24,145 bases of DNA from an uncultured Lachnospiraceae bacterium. Its GTDB lineage: Bacteria; Bacillota; Clostridia; Lachnospirales; Lachnospiraceae. The stretch lies in contig CAJTOV010000045.1 of NCBI GenBank assembly GCA_910577765.1, positions 1-24,145 of the forward strand, read 5' to 3'. Positions 7,052-14,083 of the stretch are shown here, piece after piece (position 1 is the first letter of the stretch; the number at the start of each line of letters is the position of its first letter). Below the pieces are notes generated by a model. It was not told the origin of the DNA. It made no database searches and saw nothing but the letters and a program-made list of their open reading frames with translations. The position numbers and the translations under genes are program-made.

Positions 7052-8303
7052 GTTTCTCAGCTCCTTTATGGTAACGGTCCTGGTGCGCCGCCCGGTCTTC
7101 CTGTTCCAGCGCAGCCAGCTTCTCCTTCATGCAGACGGCAATAGCCTCCGCCAGAAGGGGCGGCACCGCGTTTCCGATCTGCTTGTACTGCTCGGTCCTG
7201 GGACCCTTGAACTCAAAATCATCGGGAAAGGACTGGAGCCTGGCTGCCTCCCGGACCGTGAAGGTCCTGGCCTGGCTGCTGTCCGGATGGATAAACTGGT
7301 TCCCGTCCTTGTACAGATGGGCAATGATGGTCTTGGAGGGCAGGTCCCACCACTGGACCGTATAGCTGTTGCCAAATACCCGCTGCTTCTCGTGGCGCAG
7401 GTCCCTGCGCTTCTCCAGAAGCTCCTGAAAGGTCCAGTGGTTGCCGCTCATGGCCCGGTACCGCTCCCGGTCCACAGGATTGTGGTTCCGGGCCACATGG
7501 TCCCGAAGCTCCCGGTCCGATTCCCCGGTGATCCTGCGCAGGAATTCATTGTCCCGGTTTGAACGGAAGGGAACCACCGGCTCCCCTTCTCCCGGGGCCA
7601 GCCTGGGAAGCTCCCCGATGGCATCCCGCACCGTCACATACGGTTTCAGCTTCCCCCTGGCCTCCTGGGGCATCTCCGGATCATAGTGGGTCTTTCTGAT
7701 CCCGGCATACATTTCTTCCGGTGTCATGGGAAGGTCCTTGCGGACCCCGATGATAATCACCCGCTTCCGGATCTGGGGCACCCCGTAATGGGCCGAATTC
7801 AGCACGCATTCCTGGGGCCTTAATACCACCTTGTAGTGGACGCCCAGTGCACCCAGAATGGTATCAATGATGTGCTTTCCGTTGATTTTCGCAGTCAGGA
7901 TTCCCGTGACGTTTTCGAAAACAAAAAACTTGGGCCGGTAATGGTCCAGCACCTTTACATAGCTTTCAAAAAGATAATTCCGTGGATCATTGCGCATGCC
8001 CTGGTCGTCCTTGGCCCGTCCCAGGCTGGAGTAGGCCTGGCAGGGCGGGCCGCCGATAATCAGATCAACCGGTTGTCCGGCTACCACCTCTTCCAGACGT
8101 TCTATCACATCCGCCCTGGTGATATCCATCTCCAGCACCGCCCTTTCCGCGTCCTCATACCCATAATAACGCATTCTGGCCCGCAGAGTCTCGCAGGCCA
8201 CCGGGTTAATCTCCACATGGGCTGCGGCCCGGAACCCCTGCCGGTAAAAGCCTTCGCTTAAGCCTCCGCAGCCGGCAAATAAGTCAATAAATGTATCGTG
8301 CAT
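7041..8303 (-). CDS. DNA (cytosine-5) methyltransferase, first gene of R-M operon
   Basis: With the start used here the protein has 420 residues. Motif I is DLFAGCGGLS (7-16), motif IV IGGPPCQAYS with catalytic Cys88, motif VI FENV (129-132), motif VIII QIRKR (177-181), and the C-terminal motifs TIIAHL, REAARLQSFPDDF and IGNAVPP close the enzyme. The region between motifs VIII and IX, which determines the target, differs from that of the second methyltransferase, so the two probably recognise different strands or sequences. ATG at 8301-8303 is preferred because AGGATGG lies about 9 bases before it and the Motif I spacing is typical; ATG at 8313-8315 is possible. A longer frame to 8408 is unlikely because it would run through a terminator-like hairpin. 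Confidence 0.93.
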   Translation of the reverse strand: MHDTFIDLFAGCGGLSEGFYRQGFRAAAHVEINPVACETLRARMRYYGYEDAERAVLEMDITRADVIERLEEVVAGQPVDLIIGGPPCQAYSSLGRAKDDQGMRNDPRNYLFESYVKVLDHYRPKFFVFENVTGILTAKINGKHIIDTILGALGVHYKVVLRPQECVLNSAHYGVPQIRKRVIIIGVRKDLPMTPEEMYAGIRKTHYDPEMPQEARGKLKPYVTVRDAIGELPRLAPGEGEPVVPFRSNRDNEFLRRITGESDRELRDHVARNHNPVDRERYRAMSGNHWTFQELLEKRRDLRHEKQRVFGNSYTVQWWDLPSKTIIAHLYKDGNQFIHPDSSQARTFTVREAARLQSFPDDFEFKGPRTEQYKQIGNAVPPLLAEAIAVCMKEKLAALEQEDRAAHQDRYHKGAEKHDI

Positions 8304-8326
8304 CTTCCAATCCATCCTGTTGAAGG

Positions 8327-8374
8327 AAAAAGCAGCCGTGCTGCACCCTGTCAGGCCCGCAGCAGCACAGCCGC
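8327..8374 (-). terminator. hairpin plus T-run before the methyltransferase gene
   Basis: In minus-strand RNA, arms at 8374-8362 and 8344-8332 form a 13-bp stem with two G-U pairs and a 17-base loop, followed directly by TTTTT (8331-8327). It can be the terminator of the chemotaxis gene. Because the likely restriction-operon promoter lies upstream of it (8392-8397), it could also act as an attenuator. Confidence 0.6.
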
Positions 8375-8391
8375 TTGTTCTGTCCTTTACT

Positions 8392-8420
8392 ATTATATTA
8401 CAGTTCACACGGCAGGGAAA
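8392..8420 (-). promoter_or_regulatory. possible promoter of the restriction-modification operon
   Basis: TATAAT is present on the minus strand (8392-8397) in an AT-rich setting. At 17-18 bases upstream there is only TTTCCC/TTTTCC, a poor -35. No better promoter was seen between the chemotaxis and methyltransferase genes. A regulator or read-through from upstream may be needed. Confidence 0.35.
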
Positions 8421-8423
8421 ACG
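8400..8423 (+). repeat. partial copy of dispersed hairpin repeat (5' end)
   Basis: ACAGTTCAC...GGCAGGGAAAACG matches the beginning of the repeat copies at 10294 and 24092, including the ACAGTTC edge. It diverges after GGGAAAACG. A short imperfect hairpin (GTCCG/CGGAC) follows downstream in the same intergenic region. Confidence 0.5.
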
Positions 8424-8483
8424 TCCCGTATTTCCCGTCCGGCTTAAGACGGACAGGAGGATGCCCCCTTGCCTGCCCAGACA

Positions 8484-10163
8484 CTATCTGCGCAGCTGGA
8501 ACCTCTGAACCGAATGCTTCAGCTCCTCTGCCCGCCCGTAAAGCTCCTGGGCAGACTGGGAAGACTTCTCTGCGGTCTCCGCGTTGGTCTGGACCACATT
8601 GGAGATCTGCTCCATACCCTGGGTAAGCTGGGACAGGGCCTCTGCCTGGTCCCTGGCGGAACTGGCAATCCGCTCCACCAGCTCCGTAGCCCTGGTGGCA
8701 CCGGCAACACCGGATGCCAGGGTCTGGGTGGTATCTGCGGAAAGGGCGGTTCCATGTTCTACCAGATTCATGGAGTTGTGGATCAGCTTGGTAATATCCT
8801 GGGCTGCAATGGAACTCTTGGTAGCAAGCCCCTGAACCTCGTCGGCCACCACGGCAAAGCCCTTGCCTGCGGAACCGGCCCGGGCCGCCTCCACCGCGGC
8901 ATTGAGAGCCAGAATATTGGTCTGGAAGGAAATATCCTCAATGGTCTTGATGATTCCGCTGATCTTCTGGGACGCCTGGGAAATATCTGCCATGGCTGTG
9001 GTCAGATCTGCCATCTTCTGGTTGCAGACACCCAGCTGCTCCACTGCGTCGGCGGCGGACTGGCGGGCATTCTCCGCATCCCTGGAGGTGCTTCCCACCT
9101 GCTCAGACAGACTCTGGATGCTGCTGGAAAGCTCTTCCACTGCCGAGGCCTGCTCCACCGCACCGTTGGACAGAACCCTGGCGTCGGAGGCCATTTTCTC
9201 GGATTCCGCAGAGACCAGGCCTGCGGTCTGGTTGATCTGGCTTAAAGCGCTGTTAAGGGAATCCAGAATCTGGGACATGGCCTTCTGGATGGGCTGAAAC
9301 TCTCCCCGGTAGTCGCTTCCAATGGAAAGATCCATCTTTCCCTGGGCCATCTGGGCCAGCTTGGAATCAATATCCTTTATGTATTTTTTCAGTTCCCGTT
9401 TGGTCTCATGAATGGACTGGACCAGCATTCCGATCTCGGAGGTATCCGGCTCCAACGCAAATTCCGACGACAGATCTCCCTGGGAAATCTCTCCCATCTG
9501 CTTTTTCACCTGGATCACCGGATTCAGAATCCGTTTTCTGGTCACGGTCATAACACAAAGCTGAATCACGGCCACAAAAATCAGCATCAGGAAAATGACA
9601 AGCTCCGCAATATTTGCCATAACCGCCAGACCCTGCACCTCTCCGCCGGTCCTTGTATCCAGATCCTTCAGGAACTGTTCCTTAAGAGAATTGATGCTGG
9701 CAATCACGGTGCTGTAGTCGCTTCCGTATACATAATCCAGGGCCTCCTGCATCTGGCCGTTCTGCACCTGCTCCATGGCAGCCTCCTCCAGAGGCACCAG
9801 ATTGTTGGAAAGGGCCGACATCTGGTTGATCATGTTCTGCTCTGCTGCAGTGATCCCGATCTCCTGCATGGCGGCCACGCCCAGGTCCCGGTTCTTTAAG
9901 TTGTTGATCTCATTCCAGTAGTTGTCATAGTGAACCTGGTCACCGGTGGATGCGTAGGCCCGGACCTCATTGGTCAGATACGCTGATCCGTTCATGAAGC
10001 GGTTGGCATTGTAGGTCAGGTTGAACCTGTCCTCACTGGCCTGGGAAAGCTTTCCGTTGATTGCGTTGTAGGAAAGCAGCAGCACCAGCACCAGCACCAG
10101 GGACAAGATGGATATCCCGTTAAGAATCATGTTCAATTTGGATTGATTCATTGCTTTTTTCAT
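8484..10163 (-). CDS. methyl-accepting chemotaxis protein
   Basis: The 559-residue receptor has a membrane segment at 11-31, an extracytoplasmic region of about 155 residues that reads as a helical bundle, a second membrane segment at 186-206 and a HAMP linker at about 207-260. The cytoplasmic signalling hairpin follows, with its tip at 408-446 (EDISFQTNILALNAAVEAARAG and GKGFAVVADEV), the site that contacts CheA and CheW. It is therefore a transmembrane chemoreceptor whose ligand is unknown. No C-terminal CheR-binding pentapeptide is present. The start at 10163 is supported by AGGAG six bases upstream; an in-frame extension to 10250 would overlap the promoter. No other chemotaxis or flagellar gene lies nearby, so it is an orphan receptor here. 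Confidence 0.95.
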   Translation of the reverse strand: MKKAMNQSKLNMILNGISILSLVLVLVLLLSYNAINGKLSQASEDRFNLTYNANRFMNGSAYLTNEVRAYASTGDQVHYDNYWNEINNLKNRDLGVAAMQEIGITAAEQNMINQMSALSNNLVPLEEAAMEQVQNGQMQEALDYVYGSDYSTVIASINSLKEQFLKDLDTRTGGEVQGLAVMANIAELVIFLMLIFVAVIQLCVMTVTRKRILNPVIQVKKQMGEISQGDLSSEFALEPDTSEIGMLVQSIHETKRELKKYIKDIDSKLAQMAQGKMDLSIGSDYRGEFQPIQKAMSQILDSLNSALSQINQTAGLVSAESEKMASDARVLSNGAVEQASAVEELSSSIQSLSEQVGSTSRDAENARQSAADAVEQLGVCNQKMADLTTAMADISQASQKISGIIKTIEDISFQTNILALNAAVEAARAGSAGKGFAVVADEVQGLATKSSIAAQDITKLIHNSMNLVEHGTALSADTTQTLASGVAGATRATELVERIASSARDQAEALSQLTQGMEQISNVVQTNAETAEKSSQSAQELYGRAEELKHSVQRFQLRR

Positions 10164-10221
10164 TAGGGGCTCCTTTTTTGTATCATGATAGTTTGCGACA
10201 TTTTTGTGCGATAATAAGTCT

Positions 10222-10250
10222 AGTTTACACGATGTGGGGAAAAATTTCAA
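10222..10250 (-). promoter_or_regulatory. sigma-A promoter of the chemoreceptor gene
   Basis: On the minus strand TTGAAA (10245-10250), a 17-base spacer and TAAACT (10222-10227) lie about 60 bases before the start codon. A sigma-28 (flagellar) type promoter was looked for and not seen. Confidence 0.65.
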
Positions 10251-10293
10251 TAAGTATATGGCCAGATTGGGAAATTTAAGATAGAATAGGGTA

Positions 10294-10370
10294 ACAGTTC
10301 GCAGGGCGGGAAAACCGGACGGAAACAGACGTCAAGCTGGCTTGTAAGACTGTTTCCGTCCGGTTTTCCC
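10294..10370. repeat. dispersed repeat with perfect 21-bp inverted repeat
   Basis: Arms at 10308-10328 and 10350-10370 are perfect reverse complements (GGGAAAACCGGACGGAAACAG and its complement), separated by a 21-base loop that itself holds CAAGC/GCTTG. The left edge ACAGTTC and the arm-plus-loop sequence recur at 24092-24145, and partial copies occur at 158 and 8400. It lies upstream of the chemoreceptor promoter and downstream of the rhodanese gene. No coding capacity or transposase is present; it may be a non-autonomous mobile or REP-like element, or serve as a bidirectional terminator. Confidence 0.8.
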
Positions 10371-10427
10371 CATCGGGCGGACGCCCGATGCTTCGTCCCC
10401 GGTGCTTTTCGGGGGCAAGAAGCCCCC
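10371..10427. repeat. cluster of short hairpins next to the 21-bp inverted repeat
   Basis: Three further inverted repeats follow in tandem: CATCGGGCG/CGCCCGATG with a 2-base gap (10371-10390), CCCC/GGGG around 10397-10414 and GGGGGC/GCCCCC with a 5-base loop (10411-10427). The second and third overlap and could be alternative structures. They directly follow the rhodanese gene, whose transcript they could terminate, although no good T-run is present. Confidence 0.6.
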
Positions 10428-10459
10428 TATATTCCAAAACCTCAGGCTGCCCTGTGCCC

Positions 10460-10762
10460 TTACTCCATATATTTCCCCCGGTAGCTTTGAAGCCCTCCGT
10501 ACACATCCACCACCATATACCCCAGATCCGCCAGTTCCCGCGCCATCAGCATACTCCTGGGGCCGTGGTAGCAGTATAGTACGATCAGGGTATCCCTGGG
10601 AAGCCAGTACAGATACGCCGGCATTTCCTCATAGGGGATGTTGACTGCCCCCCGTATATGACCGGCCTGGTAGGAGGCCCGGTCCCGCAGGTCCACCAGG
10701 ACCATACTGCGGTTCTCATCCAGATATTGTTCCAGCTCCGACGGACTGATTAATGACCACAT
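10460..10762 (-). CDS. single-domain rhodanese
   Basis: The 100-residue protein is a stand-alone rhodanese: VLVDLRD (21-27), GHIRGAVNIPY (34-44), the active-site loop CYHGPRS with Cys64, and GGLQSYRG near the end. Such enzymes carry sulfur as a persulfide on the cysteine and pass it to cyanide or a protein acceptor; the physiological acceptor is unknown. There is no signal peptide, so it should be cytoplasmic. The frame is open further upstream to a GTG at 10897, but that extension runs through a hairpin and a promoter, and the domain begins at MWSLISPSEL. The ribosome binding site before 10762 is weak (GGCGGT). It seems to be a single-gene unit. Confidence 0.9.
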   Translation of the reverse strand: MWSLISPSELEQYLDENRSMVLVDLRDRASYQAGHIRGAVNIPYEEMPAYLYWLPRDTLIVLYCYHGPRSMLMARELADLGYMVVDVYGGLQSYRGKYME

Positions 10763-10791
10763 ACTGCACCGCCATTTTATTCTTTCTATGT

Positions 10792-10821
10792 AGTATATGC
10801 AGCAAAGCCGCCCCTTGTCCA
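10792..10821 (-). promoter_or_regulatory. promoter of the rhodanese gene
   Basis: TGGACA (10816-10821), an 18-base spacer and TATACT (10792-10797) on the minus strand lie about 30 bases before the start codon. The -35 box overlaps the hairpin at 10806-10830. Confidence 0.6.
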
Positions 10822-10830
10822 GGAGCGGCT
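10806..10830 (-). terminator. possible terminator of the Ser/Asn/Gln repeat gene
   Basis: In minus-strand RNA, AGCCGC..CCT pairs with AGG..GCGGCT around a GGACA loop, followed by only three T. It lies after the small repeat gene and overlaps the rhodanese promoter. It could act as a weak terminator. Confidence 0.4.
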
Positions 10831-10902
10831 CTGTTTTCCTGCAATCCAGCGGGACCCGCATATAACGGGCTCTGCTCCATTGCAGACTTCCAGGCACCGT
10901 GA

Positions 10903-11094
10903 TTAGTAGTTGTTCTGGGAGCTGTTGCGGCTGGTGCTGTTCTGGCTGCTGTTGCGGCCGGAATTGTTCTGGGAGCTGTTACGGCTGGTGCTGTTCTGGC
11001 TGCTGTTGTTCTGGCTGCTGTTGCGGCTGGTAGAATTCTGGCTGTTGTTGTGGCAGTTTTTGCTGTTATCCATGTCGCTGTAATTGTCTTTCAT
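10903..11094 (-). CDS. small Ser/Asn/Gln-rich repeat protein
   Basis: This 63-residue protein is almost entirely Ser, Asn, Gln, Thr and Arg. After a short head with one Cys (KNCHNN) come three near-identical units of the type SQNSTSRNSSQNN, partly encoded by a 45-base direct repeat (10910-10954 and 10964-11008, one mismatch). An AGGAGG seven bases before the ATG argues strongly that it is translated. It has no membrane segment, signal peptide or known domain. Upstream is a promoter-like sequence resembling the forespore sigma-G type, and small Gln/Asn-rich repeat proteins of spores (gamma-type SASP) offer a loose analogy, but there is no real sequence similarity. The function is unknown. Confidence 0.75.
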   Translation of the reverse strand: MKDNYSDMDNSKNCHNNSQNSTSRNSSQNNSSQNSTSRNSSQNNSGRNSSQNSTSRNSSQNNY

Positions 11095-11134
11095 GGTTTT
11101 ACCTCCTGAGAGTTCATTGGATTTGTTACAGGAG

Positions 11135-11163
11135 TAGTATGGCTGGTTTTTTCTGAAATATAC
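11135..11163 (-). promoter_or_regulatory. possible sigma-G-type (forespore) promoter
   Basis: GTATA (11159-11163), 17 bases and CATACTA (11135-11141) on the minus strand agree with the Bacillus sigma-G pattern (GHATR, CATWHTA). It is about 40 bases before the small repeat gene. No good sigma-A promoter was seen there. Short consensus motifs can occur by chance. Confidence 0.4.
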
Positions 11164-11264
11164 ATTTGCTTTTTCTGATTTTATCCAGTATAATGGAGTT
11201 GAAGAAGATCGATTTCCCTTAAAATCATTTTCTTCAGCCTTATTAATTATTTATACTCCCCTCA

Positions 11265-11299
11265 GAAAAAGCCAGGCAGCTCCCCTGCCTGGCTTTTTC
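11265..11299. terminator. bidirectional intrinsic terminator closing the peptide operon
   Basis: A perfect 15-bp stem (GAAAAAGCCAGGCAG and CTGCCTGGCTTTTTC) encloses a 5-base loop and gives T-runs on both strands. It lies 28 bases after the C26 hydrolase gene, the last gene of the transporter-peptidase operon. Confidence 0.93.
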
Positions 11300-11326
11300 A
11301 CTGCCTCCGGTTCATCCGGCTCCTTC

Positions 11327-12073
11327 TTATCTGCCACAGCGCTTCCCGGCCCGTTCCACCAGATCCGCAAACAGCCGGTTCATTACCGGAGCCGAATCCA
11401 CCAGATCCTCGGGATGCCACTGGACCCCCAGAATCAGGCCCTCCTCGTCCTCCAGGCCCTCAATGGTGCCGTCACAGGCCCTGGCCGATACCTTAAGCCC
11501 CTTTCCAAGCCTCTTGACGGACTGGTGGTGCATGGAATTGGTCTTTACCTTTCCCGCACCCAGGAGAGCTGCCAGCCGGGTTCCCTCTTCCACCTCCACA
11601 TGGTGGGTCAGATAGGTCCGGCTGAACCGCTGCAAATGCTGAATCCGCTCTCCCTCCTGAAGAGACAGGTCCTGGTAAAGACTTCCTCCCATGAGCACGT
11701 TTAAAAACTGGTGGCCCTTGCAGATTCCCAGCATGGGAATCCGGGCCTTAAGGGCATACTGCCCCGCCTTCATCCAGGCATCGTCAATGTCCGGCCGGAA
11801 GGCTCCGATCACCGGAAGGGGCTCCTCGTCATAATACCAGGGGGTCACATCATCCCCGCCGGGAACCAGAATCCCGTCACAGAAGCCAAGAGCCGCCTCT
11901 GCATCCTCCGCCAGGGCGGATACGGGAATCACAACCGGAACACCTCCGTTTCTCTGGACTGCCCGTACATTGGTGCCGGACATAAACACCTGTTCCCCGC
12001 TGATATAAAGTCCCGGGTCCGACATTCTGGTAAGGCCCAGAATGCCTATGACCGGCTTTTTTTTGCTTGTCAT
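11327..12073 (-). CDS. gamma-glutamyl-gamma-aminobutyrate hydrolase-like peptidase (C26)
   Basis: The 248-residue protein is a class I glutamine-amidotransferase-like hydrolase. It has VPGGDDVTPWYY (70-81), the nucleophile elbow GICKGHQ with Cys118, SMHHQSVK (180-187), and the catalytic His220 and Glu222 in GVQWHPED. This arrangement is typical of PuuD-like enzymes that cut gamma-glutamyl bonds; no synthetase domain is attached. In this operon, after a peptide importer and two aminopeptidases, it could act on gamma-linked glutamyl peptides such as those of peptidoglycan origin, which is inference. AAGGAGG lies eight bases before the ATG at 12073. It is the last gene before the terminator at 11265-11299. 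Confidence 0.85.
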   Translation of the reverse strand: MTSKKKPVIGILGLTRMSDPGLYISGEQVFMSGTNVRAVQRNGGVPVVIPVSALAEDAEAALGFCDGILVPGGDDVTPWYYDEEPLPVIGAFRPDIDDAWMKAGQYALKARIPMLGICKGHQFLNVLMGGSLYQDLSLQEGERIQHLQRFSRTYLTHHVEVEEGTRLAALLGAGKVKTNSMHHQSVKRLGKGLKVSARACDGTIEGLEDEEGLILGVQWHPEDLVDSAPVMNRLFADLVERAGKRCGR

Positions 12074-12101
12074 TTCACATTTCCTCCTTGTCCCGGGCCT
12101 C

Positions 12102-13199
12102 TTACCTGCCTTCCAGCACATCCTGCCGGCAGATATGCCGGACCCGCTCCGTGTCCAGATTGCGGATCACATGGGCGGCCAGGGCACTGGCTGCCTCCAG
12201 ATCCTCCCTGGCGCAGAAATTGTAATGGGTGTGCACGTAACGGCTGGGCACTCCCAGAACCAGCACCGGAACCGCCTTGCCGGTGAGACTGATCTTTCCT
12301 GCATTGGTGCTTCCGCCTCTGCGCACAGCCTCCTGGTACGGTATCCCGTACTTTCCGGCCAGCTCCATGGCATACTCCATAAACACCGGGTTAGAAATAT
12401 AGCTTTTGTCTATCCGCCGGATCTGCACACCGGACTTCATCCGCCCCTGGGCCTGGCCTGCACTGAAGTAAAAATCATCCGAAGGCGATCCCTCAAACAC
12501 AATGGCCAGATCCGGCTTCACCACCTGGGAGGTCACCGCGGCTCCCCGCATACCCACCTCCTCCTGGGCGGCAAAGGCGCCAACCACCTGGACCGGCAGA
12601 TGCTGCCGCTCCTCATAAAGCTGCTCCATGGTATCCACGATGCAGGCGCATCCGGCCCGGTTGTCAAATGCCTTTCCCAGACAGATTCCGTGCTCCTCAT
12701 CATAGGAAAAGGACACATCCGGCATCATAGGGTCCCCTATGGATACTCCGAAGACCTCTTCAACCTCACGGCGGCTGGTGGCGCCGATATCCACATACAG
12801 CTTCTCAATATCCAGTTCCTGGGAAGCCCGTTCCTTCTCGTTCATGAAATGCACCGGCTTGGAGGTAATGATCCCCTTCACCAGCTTTCCCTTCCGGGTG
12901 CGGACCACCACCGTGTGGGCCGGAATATTGCTCAGCACAAACCCGCCCAGCATGAGAATCCCCAGAACCCCGTTGTCGTGGATGGTCTGGACCATGAAGC
13001 CGCACTCGTCTGTATGGGCATCCAGCTGGACCACCGGACTGGTCCCGTCCGCTTCCGGCATCCTTACATACAAGTTGTTCATCGCGTCATTTTCCACCTG
13101 GTACCGGGTACAGTACCCGGCAATGGTGCGGATCACATCCTCCTCAAATCCACTTGGCCCAAATGCATCCGAAATCCGGCCAAACATCTGCATATCCAT
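12102..13199 (-). CDS. M42-family aminopeptidase
   Basis: The 365-residue enzyme is a cytoplasmic, dinuclear metal aminopeptidase of the PepA/TET type. Expected ligands and catalytic residues are visible: LDAHTDECGFM (His62), FDNRAGCA (Asp179), AQEEVGMRG (Glu213-Glu214), VFEGSPSDD (Glu236 region) and VHTHYN (His323/His325). FGPSGFE at 13-19 is the usual N-terminal motif. Such enzymes remove N-terminal residues from short peptides, often forming large tetrahedral shells. The gene lies 35 bases after the M55 gene and 28 bases before the C26 gene, so it is part of the same operon. AAGGAGA precedes the start by about 10 bases. The substrate is not determined. Confidence 0.9.
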   Translation of the reverse strand: MDMQMFGRISDAFGPSGFEEDVIRTIAGYCTRYQVENDAMNNLYVRMPEADGTSPVVQLDAHTDECGFMVQTIHDNGVLGILMLGGFVLSNIPAHTVVVRTRKGKLVKGIITSKPVHFMNEKERASQELDIEKLYVDIGATSRREVEEVFGVSIGDPMMPDVSFSYDEEHGICLGKAFDNRAGCACIVDTMEQLYEERQHLPVQVVGAFAAQEEVGMRGAAVTSQVVKPDLAIVFEGSPSDDFYFSAGQAQGRMKSGVQIRRIDKSYISNPVFMEYAMELAGKYGIPYQEAVRRGGSTNAGKISLTGKAVPVLVLGVPSRYVHTHYNFCAREDLEAASALAAHVIRNLDTERVRHICRQDVLEGR

Positions 13200-13234
13200 G
13201 ATTTTTCAGTCTCCTTCATTCTGTTGGTTACGTT

Positions 13235-14035
13235 TTAATACACCACAAAACAGTGGGCGGTCACCACATCCATCCATCTGCCGGTCACCAGCCGGATGGT
13301 AAAGGTGTCCACCTGCTCCATTCCCGGATAGAAGGACATCTGGTAAGCCTTCTTCCAGTCCTTAAAGGTCACCTCATAGGTGAACTGCTCCGGCTGCTGC
13401 ACCCGGCAGGCGGAAAGGTCCTTTGCCAGGGCCTTTTTCACCCCCTGGCGGATCCGTTCCAGCACCATATGCCGTGGTTCGCAGATGGTCGCGCCTCCCA
13501 CCCCTGCCTTGGTCACCGCCGTCTCAATGGCCGGCACCTGCTGTCTGGCCAGACTGCAGACGGCACTGTCCCCGGACAGAAATACCGCCGGCACTCCCAG
13601 GCTGGCTGCCGTATAAGTATTCATCAGAAACTCGCTCATATACATTCCGTTGAGCCGGATGTACAGGCTGTTGCCTGTAGACGTGTGGCTGATGGCAAAC
13701 TCCGGGTTCCCTGCCGGTGCATGGTATCCGATGTAAAGCACCCCGTCAAAGCTCTGGTCAATGCCCCACATCATATTGTAAGGATGCCCGCTTTTTCCCC
13801 GGATCAGCCGCACATAATCCGGCATCTGCAGCGGGTCAATATTGGAAGCGTCCCCATGGCCGTCCTTGACCACGATCTCCGCAGCCCCCATATCCCTGGC
13901 CGCCTCACAGGCAGCCAGCACCTCCTGGGTCATTTCCTGGGCAAAGGGCCGGTACGCCGCCTCCTGCTTATGGGCCTCCGCCGGAATGGCCAGCCCGGCG
14001 CAGCCCTCAATATCTGCACTGATAAACAGTTTCAT
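13235..14035 (-). CDS. dppA: M55-family D-aminopeptidase (DppA type)
   Basis: The protein of 266 residues resembles Bacillus subtilis DppA, a zinc D-aminopeptidase that cleaves D-Ala-D-Ala and similar peptides in the cytoplasm. The expected metal-binding and catalytic residues are in place: FISADIEG (Asp8 and Glu10), VKDGHGDA (His60), YIGYHAPAG (His105), ISHTSTG (His117) and MYMSEF (Glu135). Length fits the family. The start at 14035 places the MKLFISAD strand at the N-terminus; the ribosome binding site is weak and an upstream ATG at 14062 is possible. In B. subtilis the homologous gene also sits in a dipeptide transporter operon (dppABCDE), as it does here after the second ATPase gene. Confidence 0.92.
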   Translation of the reverse strand: MKLFISADIEGCAGLAIPAEAHKQEAAYRPFAQEMTQEVLAACEAARDMGAAEIVVKDGHGDASNIDPLQMPDYVRLIRGKSGHPYNMMWGIDQSFDGVLYIGYHAPAGNPEFAISHTSTGNSLYIRLNGMYMSEFLMNTYTAASLGVPAVFLSGDSAVCSLARQQVPAIETAVTKAGVGGATICEPRHMVLERIRQGVKKALAKDLSACRVQQPEQFTYEVTFKDWKKAYQMSFYPGMEQVDTFTIRLVTGRWMDVVTAHCFVVY

Positions 14036-14083
14036 AGCAATCACCCACTTTCCGCCCTGCATCCCCAGATGCAGGCATATGGA

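Noticed and set aside
10164..10290. Flagellar sigma-28 promoter for the chemoreceptor
   Set aside because: No TAAA-N15-GCCGATAA-like sequence; a good sigma-A promoter is present.
10294..10370. Insertion sequence
   Set aside because: Only a 77-base non-coding palindrome is present, with no transposase or visible target duplication.
10763..10897. N-terminal extension of the rhodanese from a GTG
   Set aside because: The region contains a promoter and a hairpin, and the rhodanese domain is complete without it.
10903..11094. CRISPR-like or minisatellite array
   Set aside because: The repeats are in frame, have no unique spacers of constant length and encode a protein with a strong ribosome binding site.
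12042..13238. Open frame of 398 codons on the plus strand
   Set aside because: It is antisense to the M42 aminopeptidase, which has all metal ligands; the plus-strand product shows no motif.
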